Shown here: piece by piece, positions 32,676-44,530 of the stretch
How positions within the stretch are numbered: position 1 is the stretch's first letter
Layout of the letters: each line of letters opens with the position of its first letter
Assembly: GCA_015680685.1 (NCBI GenBank)
Contig: MNCI01013895.1
Span: 1,851,801-1,915,800 of the forward strand
Source: Gnetum montanum
Taxonomy: Eukaryota > Streptophyta > Gnetopsida > Gnetales > Gnetaceae
Reading direction: 5' to 3'
DNA: 64,000 nt
Made by a program: the position numbers and the translations under genes
Notes under the pieces: generated by a model
The model's input: only the letters and a program-made list of their open reading frames with translations
What the model was told of the DNA's origin: nothing
The model's database searches: none

Positions 32676-35592
32676 ATGGCACCGAAACTAAGACATCCAA
32701 GGGGAGAAGGACCATCACAGCCTAGGGACAAGCATCCACGAGCGTGAAGGGGACGAGGCGTGTAGCACCCAAAGCACATGGAGGGCTCTCATGCAATCGA
32801 CCCCCTCCGCGAAGGGCCTGATGTGGAATTTGTCCATTAGATTCCCGAAGAGGAGATTTCTAGCGAGCAATTGCAAGGGGATGAAACTACAGGGATAGTT
32901 CCATAGCTTGAGGTCACCTTGACCCAAGCATGTCTTGATGCTATCAAGTTGTGAGAAGTGCAACGAATGGTCCTACAATAGTTACACTTTAGACCATTTC
33001 TCGAGAATGCACTAGAAGATGTGAAGCTTCAGTTGCAAAATTCTCCTATGTGGCCAATCATCACAACTAGTGGTGAATGGTACTTAGGAGAGACCGATCT
33101 CTTTTGGACAAATCGGCAACTAGGGTCCAGAGTAAGAATTAAGGACATCTATGTCTCTTACTCTACGGAAGCAATCGCACAAGCTCTAGGGTTGCCAGAG
33201 ACTGGAGTAGATGTGGTCGAGATCCCGAAGCAAGCTAACCCTGAGGTAAAAGGGGAGTGGATCAGACGGTGCTATGGGATGGATCACAAAGAGTTCAATA
33301 CTCTGACCACCGCAGAGAGGTGTAGTCAAAAATTGCATCTTACCATCTAAACCCAATGCTGAGACCCAACAAAATCATCACCTTCTTCGCTCGTGCATGT
33401 GATGCCTTAAGTGAAAAATTTCCAATGAACCTTCCACAACTATTATTCTTAGAAATTGAGAAGGGGTTTGTTGAAAGCGAATGTGGAAGATGGGCTCTCC
33501 CCTTTCCCTGCCTAATCAGAAAGTTATGCAAATGGGTAGGGATAACATGGTATGCCAATGATATACTTCGGCATGCCCTGATTGCCTCATGGAGGGAAAT
33601 GATGAAAGATAGAACTCTGGCCACTACACACACTGAGGAGGAGTAGCAACCACCTCCACCACCCACACAAACAATGAGGTTGGGTTCGCAAACCATCGTA
33701 GAGCACATACGCGAAATCTGACAATCGCTCTTGAGCCAACAAGAGCAATATGAAAGGATAGGTGAAGGAGAAGATCCTTCGGTCTACCACCTTACAATGA
33801 GCCATCTGGAGCAGGTGGCTTACTTAGTAAGTCTACTAGAAATGGCAGGGCTGATGTTCTCTGTCGCCTGAACGCAGGTACTTGTGAGAACTGATCCTAG
33901 AATCCGAGAGGTAATGGTATTCACAAAACAGTTGTTTCCTGAAATCTTAGGAAATGTTGCTACTTTCTCGGTACGCTTGGAAGATGGCGAGGGGGTGACA
34001 GTCCTGGTGATGCAGCACCAAGGATAGGAGGTTGCAGCTAAAGTTGTTGTTGAGATAATTGCTATGGCCCTTAATGCATCGGTGGCACCTATACTAGACG
34101 TACATGGACTCAAAGATGTACAAGCATCTGCCAAGACTTCACGTAGCAGGATCGATGAGGCCCAACATGAGGCATTATTGGATCGATTGGTAGGATTTGG
34201 GTAACCACTTTCAAATGTCTTTGACCTTCTGGATAACATCACTGCAACCCAGTTGGAGTTGCTCTCGGAAAGGGTTAAGAGCCTTATCTTGGAAGGGCAA
34301 CTTGAAGTTGCTCAAGTTAATTGTCAGTGCTTAGCCACAGAAGTTGCTCAATTAAGAGCCTAACTTGCCGATCCAGCTGTCCTCAACTGTGAGCTCACCT
34401 GAGACAAAGCTTTTCAACAGCTTCAGATCAAACTTCAGATAGTTGAGGATGAGCGAGAGTTGACGATCTTTGATAAGTCCTTGGAAAATGCTCATGCATA
34501 TCATTTAAACAAGGACTTGATACAGGTTCACCGAGAGAACGTCAGGTTGATTGCAAAGGTTCATCGCCTATGCAATGTTGGTGCTGAAAACGAACACATG
34601 AAAAGATTTATTCACCAACAGTAAGAGGAGTTAGCTAGGGTGAAAGATGATGTAAGGAGGTGGGCCACTGAAAACTAAAATATGTCTATGGAGGATGTTC
34701 GAGCCTTGTGACAGAAATCAGCCATTGAAATCACCGCTTGGAAGAATGAAGCCCTTAAGTTTAAAAAAGTTAAGAATCATTACAAGGACCAAGTGGAATT
34801 ACAAAAGGAAGTGAATGAGAAACAAATTCAAGTCACAAAGGCTAAGATGAACCAAGTGCTCCAGTAGCTCCAAGAAGGAGGCAAGGTATGGCAACCCATC
34901 TTTGATGGGTTGAATGCCTACAACCAGGCTGAGATCCGCCTCAAGGAACTACAGATTGAAGAAATGATAGAATACATGGAGTTGGCCAACCTTTGCTATG
35001 TAAATCTAGCTATGCTAATAGTCAAGAGATCGTGGTCTAAGTTGGAAAAGTAAGTGGCTACCTCGTATTCTTTATACGAGGGTGAGTTCCAAGCACACAA
35101 GGCGACAAAACAAAAATTGGAGATAGCAAATGTGGACAATGTGCAGTGGTGGAGAACTTGGCCCATCGAATGAATGACTACTAGAAGCTACAAACATCAA
35201 GTTGGGCATTTGACATTGAATGAAAATAGTTCGTAGCTTGGTTTGTCAATTTGAAAGAAGTCTTCCCTACATTGCCATGTCCTTAGGAGTTTCCAATCTT
35301 GGCACATATTAGTGAAGCCACCTGGACAGTGAACAATCCCAAAAGTAAGGAGAAAAAAATGAGGGCCCTCTTGGAGGCTTTCTAGTTACCTCCAGAAGTT
35401 GCAGTTATAGTGGGGCAGTCATCATTTGTGCCATCACCACCACATGGGCTAGAGGCTGGTAAAGGTCTGTCAGAACCATCGCCCCTAGGGATGGTGTAAC
35501 CTTCTCTAGCAATTCGTGCATCTTTCAACACGATAGAGACTCCAGGACCATCAGGGTGTTTAATTTTGTCTTTGAACACCATCATTTTGTAA
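32676..35592 (+). pseudogene. ORF2 of element A: plant-transposon-protein-like domain plus coiled coil
   Basis: About 970 codons, starting MAPKLRHPRGEGPSQP directly after a splice-acceptor-like TTGATTGTAG. Residues ~105-310 match the conserved part in B and C: PFLENA, QNSPMWPIITTSGEWYL, VRIKDIYVSYSTEAIAQAL (33021-33350), then after a frame change LRPNKIITFFARACDALS and ALPFPCLIRKLC (33356-33646). I recall such words from the family annotated as putative plant transposon protein. A proline run (QPPPPP) follows, then about 550 residues rich in Leu, Glu, Lys and Gln with heptad character (33740-35200), and a Ser/Pro-rich end. Function is unknown. Most stops look like decayed Gln, Arg or Trp codons. 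It sits where other plant gypsy elements carry env-like genes, but I see no signal peptide or clear membrane anchor. Confidence 0.75.
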
Positions 35593-35730
35593 TTTTTCCT
35601 TCTCTGTACACTCGGGCACTTGGCGCGTCATGTATGTATGTGTGTCATATGTGTCAAGCCATGTCTGTAGTAATAAAAAGTCTATACCTTCCAAATTGTA
35701 GAGGAACTTGAGGACAAGTTTTTACTCAGT

Positions 35731-36642
35731 CGTGGGGGTATGATGAAGTGCTAAATGGTCGATGCGTTTACTAGGCTATGTATACGAGACCCTATATACA
35801 TGGTTGCGTCAACGTAGCCCCATCGACACATCCTTCCATGCATCGACATGGCCCTATTTACGCGATGCCTATTTCGGCCTATAAATAAGTGGGCTCTCGC
35901 CACACTTAGATACCTTTTTGATAGTTGGAGCGAAGCTCTTACAGTTTGTTTCCACAAGAGTTAGAATATTTTCCAAGTGCCCGTAGTAGGTGTAAGAAAG
36001 GTGTCCAGCTCTTTATTCGAGCGTTGATGTACCTGAGCCCATTAGCGTGAATGGCAATAAAGACGAGCTTTTCAATCATTCCTTGCAGCAATTGGACTTA
36101 GTCATTTAATGCATTTAACAGTTTAATATTTCTATGATTTAATAGTTCCTTAAGTTTCTATTGTAATTATTTTAATTGCTATCACTCATTTATAGTTCAT
36201 AGAAACCATAAGTACGACCATCTCGAACATAAACCCAACACTTGGCAACCCAGCGACGCTTAACGTCTGGTAACCTAGTAGTGGTTAGGGGATGCTTAGG
36301 ATGTGCACGGAAGATGGGATCAGATTATGTTAGGAAAAGTTAAGACATAGATTAGGATAATTATAGATTACATAATATTTCATTCCTTAGTTTCCATTCT
36401 GAGAATTAGATGCTAGAAGATAAAGTAAAAAGCCATAAAAATAAGTTGCCTCAATCTCACTTAACCATCACAATCAGAACATCACAAGTGAGGTTGGGAA
36501 GACAACAACTGTTCTAACAAAAGGTTTTGCTGGTTAAGGTCTAGCATATGCAAAGTGCTTACAGTCTACGGAATTCGACCGAGTCATGTGTGAACGCCCG
36601 TGATTCGCATGGTTGGGTGTAGGGTTACCTAGCTGCTCATCA
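35731..36642 (+). repeat. Polypurine tract and 3' LTR of element A
   Basis: CGTGGGGGTA (35731-35740) primes the plus strand. The LTR (35741-36642, 902 bp) starts TGATGAAGTGC and ends GCTGCTCATCA. Compared with the 5' LTR most differences are C/T or G/A, many at former CG sites in the U3 palindromes. Confidence 0.9.
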
Positions 36643-37650
36643 CTTATGAAGGTTGGACTTATGAGAATTTAGTCTTGAAGCCACCAATTTACTTACATGT
36701 TTGGAAAATCACTAGAGGCAAGTACAAGCATTAGTCCACCAATCAATCCAACCATCTTCTCCAAGGGATTTAGGATGCAGATTCCATATTTGCATCAATA
36801 AATAGCAAAGGGAGTTGCTATGAAGAAAGGTAGTGTTAAAAATATAAAGGTCATTGGAAGAGTAGGAGCAACTAGAGAGGGAAAGAGACTAGTGAATAAA
36901 ATAATGATATGACAAAACCTAGGTATAATTTGCTTGAATAGGAGCATCATTGGTGGTAGTAAGTTGAATAGAGGCATTTGTAGATAGGTAAACATGATCC
37001 AACCTAGAAGAAATGTAGGAGTCTCTATGTCTAGCATTGCTCCAAGTAAACTAATTAGAAGTACTAGAAGAGGGGTAATTTCCATAGCTTCTTGCAAATT
37101 CAATTTTCTCTTCAATGAAAGCCAAACAAAAAGCTCCCTGTTGTCTAAACCACCTCTTTGTCCTCCAAACTTACCCTTTGGATGCTTAATCATATTAAAA
37201 TCTCCCATAATGATCCAATTAGCTGCAGGCAAGTTGTGCCCAAGTTAATTCCAAAAAAGCTTTCAGTCATTCAGATTACAAGGAGCATAAATGGAAATGA
37301 TCCCTAGGATTTCATTACTGTACTATAATAGAGCCCAAAAACAATGTGCTAAATTATCATGACCATGATCAATAACAAGATCCTACCACTTACGATGAAG
37401 AAGAATTATAGCTCCCCCTTTTCCTTGTTCATGGTAAGAAGAGACATAATAACTATTGGGAAAAATACTCTTACAACAGGTTTGAAGATCGAAGCCTTGG
37501 ATTTTAACTTCTTGAATATAAACAACAAGATGGAATCTAGTTTGTTTGATAGTTTCTTAAAAATACAAGATTCTTTGCCTAAAGTTGCAAAGTAATCCCC
37601 TAATCACCCATAACAAACCAAAATAAAACAAAAGCTTATCACACCCTCTA
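36643..37650 (-). mobile_element. LINE, 5' part (endonuclease), split by element A
   Basis: The minus strand encodes the apurinic-type endonuclease: YIQEVKIQGFD (about 37540), GKGGAIILLHRKW, IISIYAPCNLND and NWIIMGDFNMIKHPKGKFGG (37232-37170). These are the recognisable steps of the plant LINE endonuclease. The copy begins inside the endonuclease, so ORF1 and the first endonuclease residues are lost. It continues at 23192-20255. Confidence 0.8.
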
Positions 37651-38885
37651 GAATGAAAGCTAAAAAAAAACCAAAATAATCAACTTAAAAAAGATGTTCT
37701 TTAGGAGAACTTAATATTATTATCAAAGCCTAGTTCACAACATCGAAGTTGAACATTGCTAGCAATAGAGCACTTCATACTAAGGTCAAATTCATTGTAA
37801 TTGGTGTTTTGATACTAGACATTTAAACGACACTTCTAAATGAAGAAAATAATGTTAAAAAGAAGAATCTTCCAAGCCTTTTGAAAGTGTCTCTTAACAT
37901 AGCCATTATTAAAGATACAAAGAGGGAGACCAATAGACTGATTGGGAATAAAAATATGAAGAGCCTGACACACCTTCAAGTTTGTCAAGAAAATGAGCAT
38001 TTCCAAAAAACATGAACAAAAGAGTCTTTGGCTTGACAAATGATGCATTCAGGGCAATTAATTCCTAAGAAATGAAGCCTATGTAGAATGGGAAGACCTT
38101 GATAAATCAAGGATCAAAAAAAGAAACAATGCTTAGGTTGGGCCTTGGAAGTCCAAAGATGATGAAAAATAGCTGTCCAATTGTGATCCTCAAGTTGCAT
38201 ACTCCATCATCTATTTAAAGTGGAAAATTGGAATTCTTGTGCATGAAACCAAGATTTGGCTTTAGAAAGATGCAGGGAACATAGAGGGGAACCATTAGGC
38301 CAAAACTATTCATCATATCCAGGAGTATCATTGTGCAACTTAGGATCATCGAAGTTGGAAAGAACATGCTCAATGTGTTGATAAATAGGAGTATCTTGTC
38401 TTTGAAACCCCCACTTAATTCTAGCATATTGCCAAGAGAGGGCAATAGAATCATTCCTAATAGAAAATAATTGACCAACATGATGGAGATTATGATTAGC
38501 AAAATGATTGGCTCTATGAGAAAATTCTTATTATAAGTAGCCCGGATTATTTTTGAAAACAAGTGACCACCAGATGGAGTGCATTGACAAAGAGTTGAAG
38601 CTTAACTTGGTAGGTTTCCATTACAAAAAAACCTTTAATTTGCCTCCAACATCGCATCCAACACCGCCAAATTTGCTTGAAAAGGAACAAACCTATAATC
38701 TTCTGAGAACCTCCGTTGATAATGCAAGTGCTCCAATGAGTGTTTTTCCATATTTGGTGGTTGTTAAGATAAGAAATGTTATGCCTACATAGGATCTTTC
38801 AAGCTTTATTACCTTCAATATAGTGAGTGTCCCATTTAGAGGCCAAGAGGATATTTTGGTGTTCAATAGAGGGGATCTTCCAAGA
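37650..38885 (-). mobile_element. Second LINE copy, 3' end only
   Basis: Closely similar to 20255-21535 over its whole length: TTGGTGTTTTGATACTAGAC at 37800 against 20405, and the reverse-transcriptase tail stretch at 38215-38562. It is 5'-truncated near 38885. It lies head-to-tail with the first LINE. Confidence 0.85.
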
Positions 38886-38954
38886 TGCTTTATATGATGT
38901 AATTTATTTTTTATTTTAAATATATTTTTATTTTTGGGTATCTAGAACCTAAAA

Positions 38955-39094
38955 TGAGTGAAATATAGGTACACCTCAAGATACATAGTCTAATTAGAGA
39001 ATTACATAACTTAGCATTGCCTACCAAAATCAAATCCACGACCTCAAGCTTTTAAATTAAGTGTCTTACCACTACTATGCTAACACCTTATTGT
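38955..39094 (-). mobile_element. tRNA-derived SINE
   Basis: Minus strand: GTTAGCATAGTAGTGGTAAG head (box A), AGGTCGTGGATTTGATTTTG (box B region) and the tail AATTCTCTAATTAGACTATG ending in GAGGTGTACC. Same family as 17467-17592. Confidence 0.65.
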
Positions 39095-39285
39095 TAATAT
39101 AATTTTATTTTTGGCATTGAATATCGTAGTATCATGTTATTATGTGATCAACATAGGATACCTATTTAATTCTAATGAATTCTATGGGTTTCCCTTTTTT
39201 CTTTTATTATTATTGTTCTTTTTTTAATGGAAGACAACTCCTATCCACATAGTAGGATAGATGTGATCCATAAACAAAAAGGATT
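39095..39285. other. Dispersed-repeat remnant before element B
   Basis: TGTTATTATGTGATCAAC and TATGGGTTTCCC resemble the sequence near 14268-14320. No gene. Confidence 0.4.
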
Positions 39286-40180
39286 TGATGAAGCGTTGTG
39301 GTTGGTCGTGTCGATGGAATGCTATCAATAGGATGCCGTCAATGTGATCCTATCAATGTAAGGTTTGACCCATTGACGTGTACCCATTGATGGGGCTCCC
39401 TATTTCATCTATAAATACATGCTCAGTGACCACATTTATGGCATAAGTCTCAGAGTTGTAGCAAAGCTCTAGTAGTTTTTTGACTTGAAAGTTAGAATAT
39501 TTTCTAAGTTCCCATAGTAGGAGTCAAAAGAGTGTATAGATCTTTATTCAAGCACTATTGTACTTGAGCACTACAGTGTGTGCAGCAATAAAGGTAAGCT
39601 TTCTGATAAACCTTGCAGCACTTTGAAATAGATTAATTATTTCCTTTATGCATTTAATATTTTAAGTAATTTCCTTTAATGCTTTAAGTAATTAAATTAA
39701 GCTAATTTAAACTAAATTAAGATACATTAAATAATGATTAATTAAGCACATAAGTATGACCACTTCGAGCATACGCTTGGTGCTTGGTAATCTTAGTAGT
39801 GCTTAACGTTTGGTAACCCAGTAGCGTTAAACCTGTTCAGTATGTGTATGAAAAGTGGGAAAAAATGCTTATGTTAAGATTAGCTAAATGTTAGTTGGTT
39901 AGAGTAAATTAGCAATTAAATATATAATTTTGTATTCTTTATTCTTAGAAGACTTAGAACATAAAACTTAAAAATGATAAAAATCATATGCCTCAGTTGC
40001 ACTTAACGATACCTTTGCATTTCATAATTGTAATTAGGAAGACAATGATTGGAATGGTTAGTTTTACCTCCTAGAGACCAATGTACTTAGAAGGCTATAA
40101 GTCCATGGAATTTGACTAAATTGCATGTGAACGCTTAGTGATTCATATGGTTGGACGTAGGGTCTACTTGAGACTCCTCA
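39286..40180 (+). repeat. 5' LTR of element B
   Basis: Starts TGATGAAGCGTTG. The U3 repeats TCAATAGGAT, GTCAATGTGATC, CATTGACGTG and CCATTGATGGGG (39325-39395), then CTATAAATACATG (about 39410). AATAAAG lies near 39585. It ends AGACTCCTCA, where the usual CTCATCA has decayed. Confidence 0.85.
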
Positions 40181-40337
40181 GTGATGCTATTTTTTGGGAC
40201 TTGTAGTTTGATACATGCACTATCTAGGGCTTAGTGAAAATTATTTAAGATCATTGGAATGAACCCTAAAGTCACAATAATTCGAAAAATAAAAATAATA
40301 ATCATAATTAAATCACATTGAATTTTTTTAATCCAAA

Positions 40338-40900
40338 ATGTCTTCTTCTCATAGACATGATGAATCAAAACTACCAATGCCCCAGGAATCCAAGTGGAGT
40401 TCCACCAGAACCATATGAGTAGTACTAATAGTGGTAGCACCCACAATCATGGGGGATGCTACCACCAAGGTAGCAGTACCCTTATAGCTAGCTAGATCCA
40501 TATGGGTACTATGTTTAGCAACCCATGTTTTTGCATGACTCTTCGAATCATGCTTCTTTTCAACATCACTACTATCCTATGGAGTACTACAAAGGTCATT
40601 CTCCATCTTCTAGAGGAGAGACACCATTTCATCAGTACCCTTCTTATCCTTTTGCACATATCCCTCCATCATCAACCCAATTATTACCTACTTCATCCAT
40701 GTAGGATGAGATTCCCATGTAGCCCCAATGGCGTAACACTACTAGGGCCATTAACTTACAATCAGTTCCTCCACCGAGTGGTTCAGAACCCATACCTAAA
40801 AAAAGCCCTCACTGACTCATGCGGTTGGTCACCCTGTGTTCCCTTCATCATTTGTATCTATTTACTTCAAGAACCCTTCAAACCAAATGCCTTACAAGAT
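40338..40900 (+). pseudogene. Gag remnant of element B with large internal deletion
   Basis: The start MSSSHRHDESKLPMP is conserved with A, but after about 17 codons (near 40389) the sequence jumps to the late Gag tail (the DPYGYYV stretch near 40490). About 1.8 kb, including capsid and zinc knuckle, are missing compared with A. The junction AATCCAAGTGGAGT resembles the A sequence near 26194, so a simple deletion is likely. Confidence 0.75.
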
Positions 40901-40909
40901 TCACACAAT

Positions 40910-41400
40910 CATGTTAACCCGTGCTATATTTGATTGGATCAAGGCTAGCAACCTTCCTAGGAAAAGAGATGATCTTGGAAGTTCCCTCTTCTACTTGCAG
41001 ATTGCTAGAAATGAATCTTGTAAGGCTCTTCTTGATTAAGGTTTTGGTGTTAATATGATTTCTCATGAAATGTACAAAGCCTAGAACTTGCCTCTTCTCA
41101 AGAAGAGCAACATTCATTTAGATATGGTAGATCAATCCATCACTATTCCCTTGGAATTAGTCGAGGACATTATGACCATTGTTTGTGGGTGGTCTTATCC
41201 TATTGATTGCTTGATGATCAAGGTTGATAAATATAGGGTGGACTTCCTAATCATTACAGTAAGGGCCTGGTTGAGCATTAGTGATGCATAAATGGGAATC
41301 AGATTTCTTTCCCTGGAAATTTATAATGAAAATGCATTCAAAAATATTGAGAAGAAGAGAGTTCCATGCATCATGTATGACGATACAGGGTGCAATTGTG
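40910..41400 (+). pseudogene. Aspartic protease remnant of element B
   Basis: DWIKASNLPRK, then CKALLD with the next Ser codon turned into a stop (41036-41039), FGVNMISHEMYK, and after another stop LELVEDIMTIVCGWSYP (41088-41291). It aligns along its length with the proteases of A, D and E. Confidence 0.75.
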
Positions 41401-41639
41401 TGTAGAATTATGGTCTATCAAAAGCACATCAATCAAAGCATGTAGATAGTATGCAGATGAATCTAAAATTCAAAAGTGCTTGTACAAAGTAGCCACAAAA
41501 TAAGAGGGAATTTAGTGGTTGATAGCTAATCTTGAAAGTAGCACACTTTACATGGAACTAATTGAAAAATTAACTTGTGCCTATGTATAAGGCATGGATG
41601 AATTGGAGCAAGTTCATTGCCAACTCTTCAATGATGAAC

Positions 41640-43165
41640 CTGATGACACTTATTAGGGAGAGTTGGAAATCCCTAAAAATTTTAAACATGAGCCCTTAGA
41701 GTTGAAAACTCTATATACCAGCATGGAGTATGTATTCCTAAAAAATGTCAAGCTATATTAATCAATGCCAACTTTTCTCTTGAATAGAAAGAGAAGCTGC
41801 TGAATAGAAAGAGAAGCTACTAAATGTGGTTAACAAATGTGCTTAGTCATATCCTAAACTAACTAGGATTGATCCTAGGATATGTTAGCATCACATCTAT
41901 ACTGATCCTTCCATCAAGCCAAAGAAACAACTATAGTGGCAGCTAAATCCTAAATTGAATTAGATGATCAAAGAGAAAATTGACTAATTCCTGAAGGCAA
42001 GGTTCATCTATTCAATTGTGAATAGTGAGTGGATTAGCCCACTTGTAATTGTGCTAAAGAAAGTTGGCAAGTGATGAGTCTGTATTGATTTCAAGTTGTT
42101 GAACATGGCAACCTACAAAGATCATTTTCCATTGCCATTTGTGGACTAGATGTTAGACACTATCTCTAGGGATTGCTATTATAGCTTTCTGGATTGTTAT
42201 AGTGGCTATAACTAGATTTAGATTGCACTAGAGGATTAGGCCAAAACAACATTCAGAAGTTCCTGGGGAACTTTTGCATATAAAAAGATGCCTTTTGGTT
42301 TGTGCAATACCTTTGCAACATTCCAACGCCTTATCCTGAGTATTTTTTAGTAGAAAATTGTTAGTAGGGTGGAAGTCTTCATGGATGACTTTTCCACCTA
42401 TGGTGCTATATTTGAGTAAGCCTTGGACTAGCTTGAGTAAGTTCTTAAAAGATGTGTGGAGACAAATCTTTAGCTCAATTGGAAAAAGAGCCATCTGATG
42501 ATCTAAGAGGACATTGTGTTGGGGCACAGAATCTCACAAGACCTTGAAAGGATTGGGATAATCCAAGGAATAATCCATTAGCTAGAAATCATTAAAGATG
42601 TTTGGTCATTCCTTGGACACATTAGCTATTACCAATGATTCATAGAGAATTTCTCTAAGATCCTGAAATCATTGGTCGAGCTGACAAAGAAAGATGCTCC
42701 ATTCATATGGACCAAGAAATGCGAAAAAGCATTCTAGTGGCTTAAGAAGAAGCTTGTACAAACTCCAATTCTATGAGCACTTGATTGGTCCCATTCATTT
42801 TACATCATGATGGATGCATCGAACTATGCCTTGAGAGATGTGCTTATGTAACTAGACAATCAAAAACATCCTTATTATATCCACTACACATGCTAAAGCA
42901 TTGTTGGTGCACAGCTTAACTATACCACAATGGAGAAAGAGGTAATGGCGGTGGTGTATGCTTTGGAGAAATTCAAGTACTATGTGCTTGGATACAAAGT
43001 ATTTGTGCACATTGACTATAGTATCATTCACTTTCCTATGAACAAGCCAACGGTGAGCCCCCATGTCATACAGTGGTTGGTGATCTTACAGGAGTTTGAT
43101 CTTACAATGGTAGATCGAAAGGGAATTGAGAACATGGTCGCTGATCACTTATCTCAGTTATGATG
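41640..43165 (+). pseudogene. Reverse transcriptase-RNase H remnant of element B
   Basis: Readable parts: GFIYSIVNSEWISPLVIV (42001), FLDCYSGYN, YKKMPFGLCNTFATFQ (42280), VEVFMDDFSTYG (42370), [15 protein letters not shown], and RNase H with YTTMEKEVMAVVYALEKFKY (42923-42982) and HIDYSIIHFPMNKP. More than fifteen stops. A short direct repeat (GAATAGAAAGAGAAGCT, near 41785-41820) interrupts the pre-RT. Confidence 0.8.
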
Positions 43166-43399
43166 GGACAACAAAGAGGAGGATAACTTGCTCTCTGATC
43201 AATTTCCCGATGAACTTATCTTTGTTAGTGTAATAAATGAACAAGTGCTGAATGAACCTACATGATACAATGACATCCTCACTTATCTTGTCACTCAAGA
43301 GATGCCATAAGACTTGGACCATCAAAAGAAACAACAATTTCTTCATTAGGATAAATGCTTCATGGAAATTAATGGACACCTTTACAAGGTGTGTGTCAA

Positions 43400-44530
43400 T
43401 GGCCTAGTTTGTTTATATGTCCTTGATGTTGATCAAATGTGCATTATTCGAGACACTCATGAGGGTCCTTGTGGGAACCATTGTATAGGAAGACACACAA
43501 CCATTAAGATCTTGATGGTAGGGTATTATTGACCAATAATCTTCAAGGATGCACACTAATTTGTCTACTCTTGTAAATGTTATCAATGAGAGGGTGGGAT
43601 GATCACTCAAATGGAGGGGCTGCAACAATGGATCCAACCATTGGAACCCTTTGACATTTGGGGCATAGACTTCATGGGTCCCATCATGCCCATGTTAAAT
43701 AAAAAGGCATATGTAATAGTCACTGTTAACTATTGTACCAAATGGGCAGAAGCAGCAATCATCATTGACTGTACATCATCTACTATTGTGCGATTTGTAT
43801 AATAAAATGTTGTAAATAGGTTTGGAGTGTCACACACATTAATTTTTGACAATGGTACTCAATGCTTAGGTGTTGAACATAAACTAATAACATCCTACCA
43901 CCACCCCAAGCCAATGGTCAAGTAGAGATTACCAATAGGGAGATCACCAAGATCTTAACCAGAATAATTAGCAAGTATAAGAGAGACTAGAGCACAAAAC
44001 TCAATGATGCTCTTTAGGTCTACCACTCCACATGGAAACTTCCTATAAGCTACTCTCCCTATGAGGTGGTGTATGGGAAATTACCAACTCTTCCAATTCA
44101 ATCTGAGCTTTGTACACTTTCAATAGCCTATGATCTTGATCTTGACCTTAGCCTAGCACAAAAAGAAATATTGATAAATCTTACTGTGCTATATGAGAAT
44201 TGATTAGTAGCCTTATTCTTGAATAAAGTGTAGAAAGCATTCAACAAAAAGCATCATGACTTTAGAATAAGGAAAGTCAAATTTCAACTTGGCAACAAAG
44301 TCCTTTACTAGAACCCCACAAGCATTATGGGAAGGGCCTTATATCATTTATGAAAGCTTTTCTTCTAGGGCCATGTTGATCTACAAACTTGAAACCCCAA
44401 ACAAGAAATAATTGGTCAACATGCAACAACTCAAACCTTTCTATGAGCCTAAGCAAGCTAGTGTAAGCAATGCCTCAATGGATGGACAACCACGCTTAAT
44501 TTTTTGGATCTCCTCCTTTCAACTAGGTCA
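43400..44530 (+). pseudogene. Integrase remnant of element B
   Basis: The core begins LEPFDIWGIDFMGPIMPM (43640) and continues YCTKWAEAAIIIDC and NRFGVSHTLIFDNGTQ. Just after the second catalytic Asp (DNGT) about 33 bp present in A are missing (DNGTQ then CLGVEHK). The C-terminal stretch ALWEGPYIIYESFSSRAM is near 44320, and LGHGEMAIHANH near 44540 ends pol. Confidence 0.78.

Larger units (their letters stand above)
23193..36642 (+). mobile_element. Element A: complete Athila-like Ty3/gypsy retrotransposon with ORF2
   Basis: 13,450 bp with two LTRs (23193-24097, 35741-36642), a primer-binding site, gag, protease, RT-RNase H, integrase, a 1.9-kb spacer, a second ORF of about 970 codons and a polypurine tract. 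Flanking 5 bp are TTTAT (23188-23192) and CTTAT (36643-36647), a target duplication with one transition. It sits inside a LINE, whose reading frame is continuous across the two flanks when the element is skipped. The two LTRs differ at many C/T and G/A positions, so the insertion is old. Integrase core duplication and many stops make it inactive. Confidence 0.93.

Noticed and set aside
23193-36642. Endogenous plant virus (pararetrovirus) instead of retrotransposon
   Set aside because: LTRs, tRNA-Asp primer site, polypurine tract, integrase and target duplication identify an LTR retrotransposon. No movement protein or coat motif of a caulimovirus is seen.
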